In this document: one piece after another, positions 24,884-33,318 of the stretch | How positions within the stretch are numbered: position 1 is the first letter of the stretch | How the letters are laid out: the number at the start of each line of letters is the position of its first letter | Source of the DNA: Amycolatopsis sp. NBC_00345 | Lineage (GTDB): Bacteria; Actinomycetota; Actinomycetes; Mycobacteriales; Pseudonocardiaceae | Assembly: GCF_036116635.1 (NCBI RefSeq) | Contig: NZ_CP107995.1 | Coordinates: 4,836,001 to 4,900,000, forward strand | Reading direction: 5' to 3' | Length of the DNA: 64,000 nt | Translations under genes and position numbers: made by a program | Notes under the pieces: model-generated | Database searches by the model: none | The model's input: only the letters and a program-made list of their open reading frames with translations | What the model was told of the DNA's origin: nothing

Positions 24884-25474
24884 GTGTCCGAAGCCCGCGA
24901 TCGGCTGCTCAGCACGGCCAGCCGGCTGTTCTACACGCAAGGGCTGCACTCCGTCGGCATCGATCGGATCGTGGCCGAGGCCAAGGTGACGCGCGCGACG
25001 CTGTACCGCCACTTCCCGAGCAAGGACGACCTCGTCGTCGCGTACCTCACCGCCGCGGACGACACCGTCCGCGCCCAGGTCGAAGAGGCCCGCGCCTCGG
25101 GAGGCTCCGCCGTCGACATCGTGCGGGCCGTCGGCCGGACCATCACCGACGGCATCCGATCCGACGGCTTCCGCGGCTGCGCGTTCCTCAACGCGGCCGC
25201 CGAATACCCCTCCGACACGCACCCGGTGCACCAAACCGTGCTCAAGCACCGCCAGTGGTTCCTCGGCACCGTGACCGACCTGCTGGCCGCGACCGGCGAA
25301 CCCGCGCCCGACCCCGCCGCCCGCCACTTCGTCATGCTCCGCGACGGCGCGATGACCGCCGGCTGTCTCACCGCCCCCGAACCGATCTGCGAAACCTTCC
25401 GGCTCGGCGTCGAAGGCCTCCTCAACTACCGCGGGACGTCCGCCGTCAAACGGGCCGCCCGCAAAAAAGGCTGA
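24884..25474 (+). CDS. TetR/AcrR family transcriptional regulator
   Basis: This 196-residue regulator has an N-terminal helix-turn-helix: SRLFYTQGLHSVGIDRIVAEAKVT with TRATLYRHFPSKDDLVVAYL, the standard TetR DNA-binding block. The C-terminal part (GCAFLNAAAEYPSDTHPVHQ, LRDGAMTAGCL) resembles the TetR_C domain of regulators such as those with the conserved GC-FLNA motif. It starts with GTG at 24884. It is divergent from the DUF308 membrane protein, which is the likely target. The ligand is unknown. Confidence 0.87.
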   Translation: MSEARDRLLSTASRLFYTQGLHSVGIDRIVAEAKVTRATLYRHFPSKDDLVVAYLTAADDTVRAQVEEARASGGSAVDIVRAVGRTITDGIRSDGFRGCAFLNAAAEYPSDTHPVHQTVLKHRQWFLGTVTDLLAATGEPAPDPAARHFVMLRDGAMTAGCLTAPEPICETFRLGVEGLLNYRGTSAVKRAARKKG

Positions 25475-25572
25475 CCCGAGAGCACCTCAAGGCGTAGCTC
25501 CGGCCGCATGCTGCCGAGCTTGAGGCCAAACCAGCCGGCATCACCGCCGCGACGGAAGGTACCGACATCCGC

Positions 25573-26463
<891 letters not shown>

Positions 26464-26564
26464 CGTCACGATCGCCAGCTTAAGCGCCCGCCCGGGTTGA
26501 CGTTGACTGTCGCTCAGTCCGAAGCGCACACCACCCAGCTGTCCACGCCCGGCCACCTCCTCCG

Positions 26565-26972
26565 ATGTGGGGATTTCGTCGTCGCCGCGAGCACGAACGC
26601 GACGTCATCGACGTGCGGGCAAACATCGCGGCGAAGACTCCCCAGATCGCGGAGCCGTGGGAGTCAGTCGCGCGACAGGTGGCCGAGTTGTCACCGCGGG
26701 CGATCAGCGAACTGGTTGCGCTGCCCGCCGACCGTAACAAGATGGCACTGGACAACGCGCAACTCGACGACTGGGCCCGCGAGGGGAGTCCGGAGTGGGC
26801 CGAAGTCTTCGCCGAACTGCGGCACATCGGACGCCGGCTCGACGTCCTCGGCGCCTGCGTGAGTCCGGGCCGGTACCTCGAGGCTTTCTGGGGACGGCAT
26901 CGGGTCGTGGCGGTACTGAGGCCGGCCGGGCCATTGCAGCTCGGCATCCCCGACTACTGCTCTCACACATGA
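26565..26972 (+). CDS. hypothetical protein
   Basis: An open frame of 135 codons with strong G/C preference at third positions, which argues that it is coding even though I do not recognise a family. The product MWGFRRRREHERDVIDVRAN continues with amphipathic, charged helices (ELSPRAISELVALPADRNKM) and a short C terminus. There is no signal peptide or membrane segment. Competing frames on the minus strand have poorer codon bias. It sits next to transposase debris, so it may be accessory. Confidence 0.5.
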   Translation: MWGFRRRREHERDVIDVRANIAAKTPQIAEPWESVARQVAELSPRAISELVALPADRNKMALDNAQLDDWAREGSPEWAEVFAELRHIGRRLDVLGACVSPGRYLEAFWGRHRVVAVLRPAGPLQLGIPDYCSHT

Positions 26973-26981
26973 AGAAAACCC

Positions 26982-27180
26982 ATGGAATTGCATGTCGGCG
27001 TATGGCAGTTGGAGCGGTACTTCTTCCTTGATGACGTGGATCGGGTGTTGATCGAGCCGAAGCGGCGTGATCACCACAAGGCCGAGTAGCTGGACAGCGG
27101 GGACCCGTCGTGTGCGAAGTCCTGCAGCGATCGTGGCAAGACCAGGCTGGAACATGTCCGGGAGATCCGCGATGCCGTGG
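26982..27180 (+). pseudogene. Tn3-family transposase N-terminal remnant
   Basis: A short frame gives QLERYFFLDDVDRVLIEPKR, the DUF4158 start of Tn3 transposases. After a stop at 27087-27089, the same reading frame continues as DPSCAKSCSDRGKTRLEHVR and then EIRDAV, which corresponds to a block further along the same domain. The middle portion (normally DHNRLGFALQL and onward) has been deleted. No remaining catalytic domain is found, so this is a dead fragment. Confidence 0.6.
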
Positions 27181-27388
27181 ACGACCGGGGACGGTCCGAA
27201 GGCGGTGCTGGACGGGCTGCTGGAAGTCGCCGCGGGCGACCGGCCCGGGCGGTGGCGGGCCCACCACCGCGATGCACGTCACCTACTACGCGGTGTCCGG
27301 GCTCTATGGCGATCTGTTGCCGGTGGACCGTTTCACCCGCCCCCGCCCCCGCCGCGCCTGGCCCGCCGGCGGGGGCCGGTTCTCCGGC

Positions 27389-27419
27389 TTGACCTGGAGC
27401 GCGCTCCAAGTCCTAGTGT
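27389..27419 (+). promoter_or_regulatory. MerR-type promoter with 19-bp spacer
   Basis: TTGACC (27389-27394) and TAGTGT (27414-27419) are separated by 19 bases, two more than usual. The spacer holds the perfect palindrome TGGAGCGCGCTCCA at 27395-27408. This overlong spacer with a central dyad is the hallmark of promoters activated by MerR-family proteins. It drives the aldo/keto reductase gene starting at 27482. No merR gene is in the window. Confidence 0.75.
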
Positions 27420-27481
27420 CGGAGGCGTTCGCCAGCCCTTGAGGTACCGCCCGGTCCGCCGGGCAGGAGGAGTATCCGCGC

Positions 27482-28474
27482 ATGATCACCCGAACCACGC
27501 TCGGCTCACCCGGTCTCACCGTCAGCGCGATGGGCCTGGGGTGCATGGGGATGAGCGAGAGCTACGGCGCCGCCGACTGGGACGGCGGCCTGGCCACCAT
27601 CGACCGGGCCCTGGAGCTGGGCGTCACGTTCCTGGACACCGCCGACGCCTACGGCACCGGGCACAACGAGGTGCTGGTGGGCCGGGCCATCCACGGCCGC
27701 CGGGACCAGGTGCAGCTGGCCACCAAGTTCGGCATCGACCGCAGCGCCGGCGACCGGGCACGCCGCATCCGCGGTGCCCGGGACTACGTGCTGCGCTCCT
27801 GCGACGCCTCGCTGCTGCGGCTGGGCGTCGAGGTGATCGACCTGTACTACGCCCACCGCCCGCCCCAGGACGTGGAGATCGAGGAGACCGTCGGGGCGAT
27901 GGCCGAGCTGGTCGAGGCGGGCAAGGTCCGCCATCTGGGCCTGTCCGAGGTCGACGGCGAGCTGCTGCGCCGGGCGCACGCGGTGCACCCGATCACCGCG
28001 GTGCAGAGCGAGTACTCGCTGTGGACCCGCGACGTCGAGGCAGTCACCCCGGTGATGGCCGAGCTGGGGGTCGGGCTGGTGCCGTACTCGCCGCTGGGGC
28101 GGGGGTTCCTGACCGGCGCCCTGGACCGCTCCACGCTGGGAGAGAAGGACTTCCGGCGCACCAACCCCCGTTTCGCCGGCGAGGCGGGCGAGGCCAACGA
28201 CAAGATCGCGCAGACCGTGCGCGAGGTGGCCGACCGGCTGGGTGCCACTCCGGCCCAAGTGGCGCTGGCCTGGGTGTACGCCCAGGCCGAGCGGCTCGGG
28301 GTGGCGGTGGCGACCATTCCGGGCACCCGCAGCCCGGCCCGGCTGGAGCAGAACGCGGCCGCGCTGGAGCTCACCCTGGACGCCGAGGCGCTGGCCGCGC
28401 TGGACCCGCTGAGCGACCAGGTGATGGGCGAGCGTTACACCCCCGCGCACACCGCTGAGGTCGCTCGGGCTTAG
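27482..28474 (+). CDS. aldo/keto reductase
   Basis: A 330-residue aldo/keto reductase of the AKR13-like bacterial group. LGLGCMGMSE, FLDTADAYGTGHNE (Asp and Tyr of the tetrad), VQLATKFGI (Lys) and DLYYAHRPP (His) are all present; VPYSPLGRGFLTG and TIPGTRSPARLEQN bind NADPH. It should reduce aldehydes or ketones, perhaps toxic ones. A GCAGGAGGAG ribosome site lies just before the ATG, and a MerR-type promoter sits about 60 bases upstream, so expression is probably induced by a small-molecule or oxidative signal. Confidence 0.92.
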   Translation: MITRTTLGSPGLTVSAMGLGCMGMSESYGAADWDGGLATIDRALELGVTFLDTADAYGTGHNEVLVGRAIHGRRDQVQLATKFGIDRSAGDRARRIRGARDYVLRSCDASLLRLGVEVIDLYYAHRPPQDVEIEETVGAMAELVEAGKVRHLGLSEVDGELLRRAHAVHPITAVQSEYSLWTRDVEAVTPVMAELGVGLVPYSPLGRGFLTGALDRSTLGEKDFRRTNPRFAGEAGEANDKIAQTVREVADRLGATPAQVALAWVYAQAERLGVAVATIPGTRSPARLEQNAAALELTLDAEALAALDPLSDQVMGERYTPAHTAEVARA

Positions 28475-28487
28475 CCGGTGGGCGCGA

Positions 28488-28526
28488 TGGCGTTGCCCCC
28501 AGATGCCGGACCCGGGTTTGTGGAGT
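28488..28526 (+). repeat. left terminal inverted repeat of the IS3 element
   Basis: Contains TGGCGTTGCCCC, six other bases, CCGGACC, six other bases and TGTGGAGT; the same layout occurs inverted at 29293-29331. Confidence 0.8.
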
Positions 28527-28557
28527 CGATGGTTTGTCGTCTGGAAGGCTGTCGATC

Positions 28558-28854
28558 ATGCCGAAGGCTTACCCCGCCGAGTTCCGGGCTCGGGCGGTTG
28601 CTCTTGTCCGGGCTGGCAAGTCCGTCCGGTGGACCGCTCTCGAGCTCGAGATCAGCGAGTCCTGCCTGCACAGCTGGATCAAACAGGACCGTATCGACCA
28701 CGGTGAACGTCCCGGTCTGAGCAGCACCGAGCACGCCGATCTCGTGACTGCGAAGCGACGGATCCGCCGGCTGGAGACCGAGCTGGAGGTCCTGCGCGAG
28801 GCCTCGAAGATCTACGAGGAGCTGAAGGGCGACCCAAAAGGGCATTCCCGGTAA
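28558..28854 (+). CDS. IS3-family transposase OrfA
   Basis: This 98-residue protein is a typical OrfA: a helix-turn-helix (YPAEFRARAVALVRAGKSVR, then ELEISESCLHSWIKQ) followed by a leucine-zipper-like helix (RRIRRLETELEVLREASKIY). It binds the ends of the IS and, through a -1 ribosomal frameshift near its 3' end, normally forms part of the OrfAB transposase. The reading frame is intact, but the partner OrfB is truncated, so transposition could only happen if OrfAB is supplied from elsewhere. The ATG at 28558 is the likely start. Confidence 0.85.
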   Translation: MPKAYPAEFRARAVALVRAGKSVRWTALELEISESCLHSWIKQDRIDHGERPGLSSTEHADLVTAKRRIRRLETELEVLREASKIYEELKGDPKGHSR

Positions 28855-29291
28855 TCGCCCGCCTTGCGGAGCGAGGACTACCGGTCAAGCTGGCCTGCCG
28901 GCTGCTGGAGGTCAGCCATTCCGGGTTCTACGAGTGGCGCTCGAGGCCGATCTCGCCCGCTGCGCTGCGCCGGGAGTGGCTGACCGGGGTGATCACTGAG
29001 ATCCATGCCCGCTCCCGCGGCACCTACGGCGCACCTCGGGTGCACGCCGAGCTGCGCCTGGGGATGGGGATCATGATCAGCCGCAAGACGGTCGCGAAAC
29101 TCATGCGGGCGGCCGGGCTGGCCGGGATTCCGCGGCGGCAGACCCGCAAGAACCCGAAAATCGAGGTCCGCAGCGAGGACCTGGTAAACCGGAATTTCCT
29201 GCGCACACAACCAAATCTGCTCTGGGTATGCGACATCACCGAGCATCCCACTCGCGAAGGAAAACTCCACGAACTACAACAACCCGCCTGA
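28842..29291 (+). pseudogene. IS3-family transposase OrfB, catalytic core deleted
   Basis: The frame begins in the -1 phase of orfA. It encodes the HTH_21 region (LACRLLEVSHSGFYEWRSRP, ARSRGTYGAPRVHAELR) and the start of the integrase core, NLLWVCDITEHPTREGK, which has the first catalytic aspartate. It then jumps to a short tail HELQQPA and stops right at the terminal repeat. About 130 residues carrying the second Asp and the Glu are gone. This looks like an internal deletion that kept both ends of the element. Confidence 0.78.
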
Positions 29292-29292
29292 C

Positions 29293-29331
29293 ACTCCACA
29301 GACGACGGTCCGGAGAACCGGGGCAACGCCA
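29293..29331 (-). repeat. right terminal inverted repeat of the IS3 element
   Basis: On the minus strand it reads TGGCGTTGCCCC, six bases, CCGGACC, six bases, TGTGGAGT, mirroring 28488-28526. It begins one base after the stop codon of orfB. Confidence 0.8.
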
Positions 29332-29484
29332 CCCCACAACCGGGCGCACGCTGGCAACGTGGCGCAATGGCGGGGCTGCTTCGCAAGCCGCAACGTCGCG
29401 CGCCGTCGCCTCCCCGTATCCTGGTGGCAGTGGGCGAGCCCGAAGGTGAAGCCGGTGGCCGCTACAGACGTTGAATGGCCGGCA

Positions 29485-29616
29485 TTACGGTGGTTCCGGG
29501 TCGAGTGCAGTGTGAGCGAGGAACGCGTCGAGCAGCCCGGGTCGGTACTGGATGCGTTTGAGCCGATTCTTCACCGCCAGGTCGAATACGAATGCTGTGG
29601 CTGCGGCTTTCGACAT
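29485..29616 (-). pseudogene. transposase C-terminal fragment
   Basis: A 43-codon minus-strand frame encodes FDLAVKNRLKRIQYRPGLLD followed by AFLAHTALDPEPP and a stop. From memory this resembles the C-terminal tail of actinobacterial DDE transposases, but I cannot name the IS family. No upstream part of a transposase precedes it, so it is at most a remnant. It lies between the IS3 element and the SnoaL fusion gene. Confidence 0.35.
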
Positions 29617-29710
29617 ACCTCGCCACGGCCCGCCAAGCCCGTGCCCCCCGCTTGACCGTGACGGGCGGATGCCGAGGCGGCGTCGGTTACTTCCTACGAG
29701 GGGCGAGCAG

Positions 29711-30529
29711 TCACGCGATTCCTTGCGGGTTGGCGATGATCATGCGCCAACCGTGCTCGGGCGTGTGCTTCAGGACGTTCGTGGCGGTGCCGCGCGAGTC
29801 GATCTGCTGCCCGTCGGGTGTGGTGATCTGCAAAGTGTAGTCGACGATGATCAGCGCCACGTCACCTCGGCGGAAAACGTGTCGCGTCCGGTTCTCCAGA
29901 TGGGCCTGAACGGCGATGAGGTTCTTCAGCTCCTGACCGACGAGATCGTGGCCTTCGACGACGGACCCGTCGGAGGTCCGCATGGTCGCTTCCGGGTCGT
30001 AGAGAGCCTGGAGACGGTCGTGGTCCCCTGAGTTGAGCGCGTGGTCGAACGCGGTGGCGAAGGTGGCAGGGTCGGTGATCTTCTGGTCCATCGTGGTGTC
30101 CTCTCCGGCGACGAGCGCGCGCAGCGTGGCGAGTGAAGTGGCCTGGCCTCCGACGACGAGGTCGCCGTCGGCGATTTCCAGGAAGCGGACCCAGATGCGC
30201 TGGGCGTTCTCCTCGGTCGGGGCGCAGCCTTCGATCATCATGAGCTCGTGGGTGATCCGCGCGCCCAGGTCGAGCTTCGACGGTTCGGTCATCGCGCCGC
30301 GCAGCGTGGTGACCTCGACGTAGTAGTAGGGCTTCGACGGGGTACCGGTGGCCTTGAGGAACCCCGTCTCGGGTAGCTGCTCGAACAGCACCCAGGTCAG
30401 TTCCGGGGCGACGGTGCTGCCGGCGAATCCCTCGGCGGAGTAGGTCAGTTCGCCGAGCGCGGCGGCGATCCGCTCCGGGTCATGTCCGAGGAACGCGGTT
30501 TCGCTGGTGGTGATCTTCACCAGTGCCAT
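29711..30529 (-). CDS. tautomerase-like plus SnoaL-like fusion protein
   Basis: The 272-residue product looks like two proteins in one. Residues 1-140 (LVKITTSETAFLGHDPERIA, TWVLFEQLPETGFL, MIEGCAPTEENAQRIWVRF) resemble 4-oxalocrotonate tautomerase/MIF-like sequences, although the catalytic Pro1 is absent. Residues 147-272 (TFATAFDHALNSGDHDRLQA, RTSDGSVVEGHDLVGQEL, GWRMIIANPQGIA) match SnoaL/NTF2-like folds. An internal ATG at 30091, after GGAGAGGAC, could also start the second part alone. It overlaps the hydrolase gene by 13 bases and probably shares its promoter. Confidence 0.7.
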   Translation of the reverse strand: MALVKITTSETAFLGHDPERIAAALGELTYSAEGFAGSTVAPELTWVLFEQLPETGFLKATGTPSKPYYYVEVTTLRGAMTEPSKLDLGARITHELMMIEGCAPTEENAQRIWVRFLEIADGDLVVGGQATSLATLRALVAGEDTTMDQKITDPATFATAFDHALNSGDHDRLQALYDPEATMRTSDGSVVEGHDLVGQELKNLIAVQAHLENRTRHVFRRGDVALIIVDYTLQITTPDGQQIDSRGTATNVLKHTPEHGWRMIIANPQGIA

Positions 30530-31311
30530 GAGGTGAACTCCTTGCAGAAGGTGTCGATGCGTGCGGCGAGCTGTTCGGGACGTTCCAGCGGTAGGAGGTG
30601 CCCGGCGCCGGGCACCACGTCGAGCCGGGCACTGGGGATGACGCCGGCGACGTTCCCGCGCATCACCTCGACCGGCTCGACCCGGTCGTGTTCCCCCACC
30701 ACCACGAGCACCGGGACGTCGATCCGCGCCAGGTCCGCCGAGACGTCCTCCAGGATCGTGCGCGCCGGCCACTCGCGTTTCGCCGCTGAGGCGCCCGCCA
30801 GGCTGTCCTCGACGACCTGCTCGCGGAGCGCGTCCGAGAGGGGTGCGTGGCTCAGCACGACGTCCAGCGTCGCCAGCACCGACTCACGACTTTCGTAAGC
30901 CGTAGCCATCTGTGCACGGACCCCGTCGGGGATCGGGACGGGCTTGGCCGGCGCCGGCGCGACCAAGACCGCACCGCGCAGTCCCGCCGGGCGGCGGGTC
31001 GCGAGCAGTTGCGCGACCTTGCCGCCCATGCTGTGCCCGACCAGGACGTAGTCGTCGAGTTCCAGCGCGGTGATCACGGCCTGCGCGTCGCCGGCGAGGT
31101 CGGCCGTCGTGTAGCCGGTTTCCGGTGCACTGGACCGACCCCAGCCCCGGTGGTCGAGCGCGACGCAGCGCGCGGTCAAGCACTCGATCACCGGGTACCA
31201 GGTGCGGACCGACCCGCCCCAGTAGTGCAGGAACACCAGCGCCGGCCCGGCTCTGCCGGTGTCCTCGACGTGCACTGACGCCGTATCGGTGATGATATGA
31301 GAATCGGTCAT
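30517..31311 (-). CDS. alpha/beta hydrolase
   Basis: A 264-residue alpha/beta hydrolase. The oxyanion region LVFLHYWGGSVRTW has HYWGG in place of HGxPG; the nucleophile elbow is VGHSMGGKVA, the acid DRVEPVEV sits near residue 213, and the histidine is in VPGAGHLLPLERP. Small-molecule esterase, peroxidase or C-C hydrolase activity is possible. It is the first gene of a two-gene operon, divergent from the AraC regulator only 27 bases away, so that protein is the likely regulator. Confidence 0.87.
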   Translation of the reverse strand: MTDSHIITDTASVHVEDTGRAGPALVFLHYWGGSVRTWYPVIECLTARCVALDHRGWGRSSAPETGYTTADLAGDAQAVITALELDDYVLVGHSMGGKVAQLLATRRPAGLRGAVLVAPAPAKPVPIPDGVRAQMATAYESRESVLATLDVVLSHAPLSDALREQVVEDSLAGASAAKREWPARTILEDVSADLARIDVPVLVVVGEHDRVEPVEVMRGNVAGVIPSARLDVVPGAGHLLPLERPEQLAARIDTFCKEFTSWHW

Positions 31312-31338
31312 GCTTCGACACGATAGGGAGGAATACGG

Positions 31339-32187
31339 GTGAACGGCGGACCTCGATCTGTGAAAACGAGACAAGTGATCCGCCGTGTGCCGTTCCAGGC
31401 TCCCGCGCCGTTCGGAGTCGAGGTGCTGACGATCGCGCAGCTGTGGGCGATGGCTCCGCCGGGTTATCTCGCCTCGCCGCAGCGTCCGGACTTCCACCTG
31501 CTGCTCCTGGTGACCGGTGGGGCGACGACCCACACCCTCGACTTCGAGCGGTATCGGCTGGAGCGCGGTTCGGCGCTGTGGGTCCGGCCCGGCCAGGTCC
31601 AGGTCTTCGGCGAGCGCGCCACCGGCGACCTCGTCCTGTTCCAGCCGGACTTCCTCATCCCCGGCACCCACGCCGCCGCTCTCGCCGGCGATCGCGCTGG
31701 CCTGGTCGCCGCGACCGCACCCGTCGAGCCAGCCCGCCGGGCGCTGCGCCGTGAGTACGACCGCGCCCGGCAGCCGACCACCGTCCAGACCGAGACACTG
31801 CGGCACCTGCTGTCGGTCCTCATCCTGGGCCTGGCCCGCCATACCCCGGACCGCACACCGGACGCCGGTGGCCTCGACGCCCGCTTCCGGGCCCTGCTCG
31901 AACGCGACTTCACCACCGCGCACGACGTCGCCTACTACGCCCGCCGCCTCGGCTACTCCGCCCGCACCCTCAGCCGAGCCACGCAGGCCGCGGCCGGCGA
32001 GTCACCGAAGCAAGCCATCAACGACCGACTCGCCCTCGAAGCCCGCCGACTCCTCGCCCACACCGACCAGCCGGTCTCCCAGCTCGCCCGCCACCTGGGC
32101 TTCCGCGACCCGTCGAACTTCTCGACCTTCTTCACCATCCACACCGGACAACCACCGACGGTGTTCCGCGCCGGCACTCGGCCGTGA
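31339..32187 (+). CDS. AraC-family transcriptional regulator
   Basis: The 282-residue protein has an N-terminal cupin-like sensor (LLLVTGGATTHTLDF, ALWVRPGQVQVFG) and a C-terminal double helix-turn-helix. The second of these, PVSQLARHLGFRDPSNFSTF followed by FTIHTGQPPTVFR, is the classic AraC signature. GTG at 31339 follows AGGGAGGAATAC. It is transcribed away from the hydrolase/tautomerase pair and probably controls it; with only 27 bases between the two starts, its promoter must lie partly in the hydrolase coding region or overlap its start. Confidence 0.9.
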   Translation: MNGGPRSVKTRQVIRRVPFQAPAPFGVEVLTIAQLWAMAPPGYLASPQRPDFHLLLLVTGGATTHTLDFERYRLERGSALWVRPGQVQVFGERATGDLVLFQPDFLIPGTHAAALAGDRAGLVAATAPVEPARRALRREYDRARQPTTVQTETLRHLLSVLILGLARHTPDRTPDAGGLDARFRALLERDFTTAHDVAYYARRLGYSARTLSRATQAAAGESPKQAINDRLALEARRLLAHTDQPVSQLARHLGFRDPSNFSTFFTIHTGQPPTVFRAGTRP

Positions 32188-32214
32188 TACAGCAGCTGCG
32201 CCGGACACGATCAC

Positions 32215-32556
32215 CGTCACTTTCGGCCCCGCGGGCACCGCGGTCCCTTCCCCCGCGCCTGGCTCGACGCGCAGCTGAACGCCTCGGACGGGGACGGCCG
32301 CACCGAAGCCGGCAAACAGCTGTGGCAAGCCCGCGACCTCGACGGCCGGCTGCCCGCCGCGGACTGGGCCGCCTACCGCGACGACCCGGCCGAGCGGGCG
32401 CGGGTCCTGCGCGCCGTACGCGACCTCGGATTCGCCCTCCTGCACGGCACCCCGACCGAGGAGGAGACCGTGCTCGCCATCGCCCGGACGTTCGGCTATC
32501 CGCGCGAGACGAACTACGGCACGCTCTTCGACGTCCGCGTCGAACCCGATCCCAGC
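32215..32556 (+). pseudogene. gamma-butyrobetaine dioxygenase fragment
   Basis: In one open frame this region encodes LWQARDLDGRLPAADWAAYR, VLRAVRDLGFALLHGTPTEE, and FGYPRETNYGTLFDVRVEPD followed by PSNLA. These are the N-terminal and early catalytic blocks of gamma-butyrobetaine/trimethyllysine dioxygenases (TauD-like). The iron-binding and C-terminal two-thirds are missing; after NLA the frame turns into unrelated sequence. It lies 28 bases beyond the araC stop, in the same frame, so the regulator may once have been next to an intact copy. Confidence 0.65.
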
Positions 32557-33246
32557 AACCTCGCGAGAACACCCGTCGGCCAGAGGAAAAAGTCTTGTCC
32601 GGCATCACTCGGCACCGTCCGACACGCCATGGTGCTGTCTCTCAACCAGCGGGTTCGGGGTTCACGGCCCGATCGCTGGCAGCGAGGGGGTCAGCAATGC
32701 TATTCACGCAGGTCAAACACACGTGGCAGACAGAAGCCCGGACAAGGTTTGCCGCCGCTCGCAGGCAGGCATCCGCACTGGGCCGGCAGGGATCCTGCAA
32801 CATCGGCCAGGACGTGAAAGTAGGCGCCGTGCCGGAAGACGCGGGCCGACGCGACAGCGCAAGCCGTCCGGCGATCCGACAAGCGGCGCACCTCCTCCAC
32901 GACCAAGTAAGGAAGTCAGTCCCACGCTCGGTCAAGCGCGGCGGCCGGCGCCGCCGACCATCCGTCTCCAGGACGCACTCACACCCCGCTCGCCGAGCGC
33001 ACCGGCACCCACGTCAACGGCAGCGCCGTGATGATCTCGCGGACGGCGGCAACACCGAAGGTGGTCCCGAGGCTGAAGTTCACCAGCGCAACGTCCCACC
33101 ACAAACATCAGGAGTCCACAACCACACCGAGGGAGGCGGCGTCAACGCAGGGCGGCGATGTCCCCAAGCGCCATCGGCGGCCACCGGCGACAGCCGGACG
33201 CCCCATCACTGGATGACCGTCAAAATCGCCCCTACTCATGGGTAGC
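32557..33246. other. unassigned region
   Basis: About 690 bases without a gene I can support. Long open frames occur on both strands but have poor codon bias and no recognisable protein. It lies between the dioxygenase fragment and the tRNA-derived sequence, and probably consists of decayed accessory DNA. Confidence 0.5.
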
Positions 33247-33276
33247 AAAAAAGCCCAGGACGTTGACCTGGGCTTT
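33247..33276 (-). terminator. rho-independent terminator downstream of a tRNA-Asn end
   Basis: On the minus strand AAAGCCCAGG pairs with CCTGGGCTTT over ten bases around a seven-base loop, followed by T residues (six in total at the end of the stem). It begins directly after the tRNA-derived stretch and looks like the native terminator of that tRNA gene. Confidence 0.8.
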
Positions 33277-33318
33277 GCTCCCCCCGCTTGGACTCGAACC
33301 AAGAACCCTCCGGTTAAC
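33277..33318 (-). other. 3' half of a tRNA-Asn, probable attachment-site remnant
   Basis: On the minus strand GTTAACCGGAGGG (anticodon region and stem), a variable segment, the T arm CTTGG-TTCGAGT-CCAAG and a G-rich acceptor strand read like the last 42 bases of an actinobacterial tRNA-Asn. Bases upstream of the anticodon loop (above 33318) show no tRNA 5' half, D arm or promoter. A break in the anticodon loop is a common crossover place for tyrosine integrases, so this is most simply an att site left by an integrating element or its decay. Confidence 0.6.

Larger units (their letters stand above)
28488..29331 (+). mobile_element. IS3-family insertion sequence, internally deleted (844 bp)
   Basis: The element starts with TG and ends with CA. 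Its 39-bp imperfect ends (28488-28526 and 29293-29331) share the blocks TGGCGTTGCCCC, CCGGACC and TGTGGAGT with identical spacing; 29 of 39 positions agree. It contains orfA and a shortened orfB joined by a probable -1 frameshift at the CCCAAAAGG stretch (28833-28841). Full IS3 elements are about 1.2-1.4 kb; most of the DDE catalytic core is missing, while the orfB stop still abuts the right end. No target duplication is evident. Confidence 0.8.

Noticed and set aside
26480..27282. Several minus-strand frames around the hypothetical gene and Tn3 remnant
   Set aside because: Weaker third-position G/C bias than the plus-strand frame at 26565 and no recognisable protein.
27067..28458. 463-codon plus frame overlapping the aldo/keto reductase
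   Set aside because: Different frame from the clear reductase and without conserved motifs.
33277..33318. Functional tRNA-Asn gene
   Set aside because: Only the 3' half is present; there is no acceptor 5' strand or D arm upstream.
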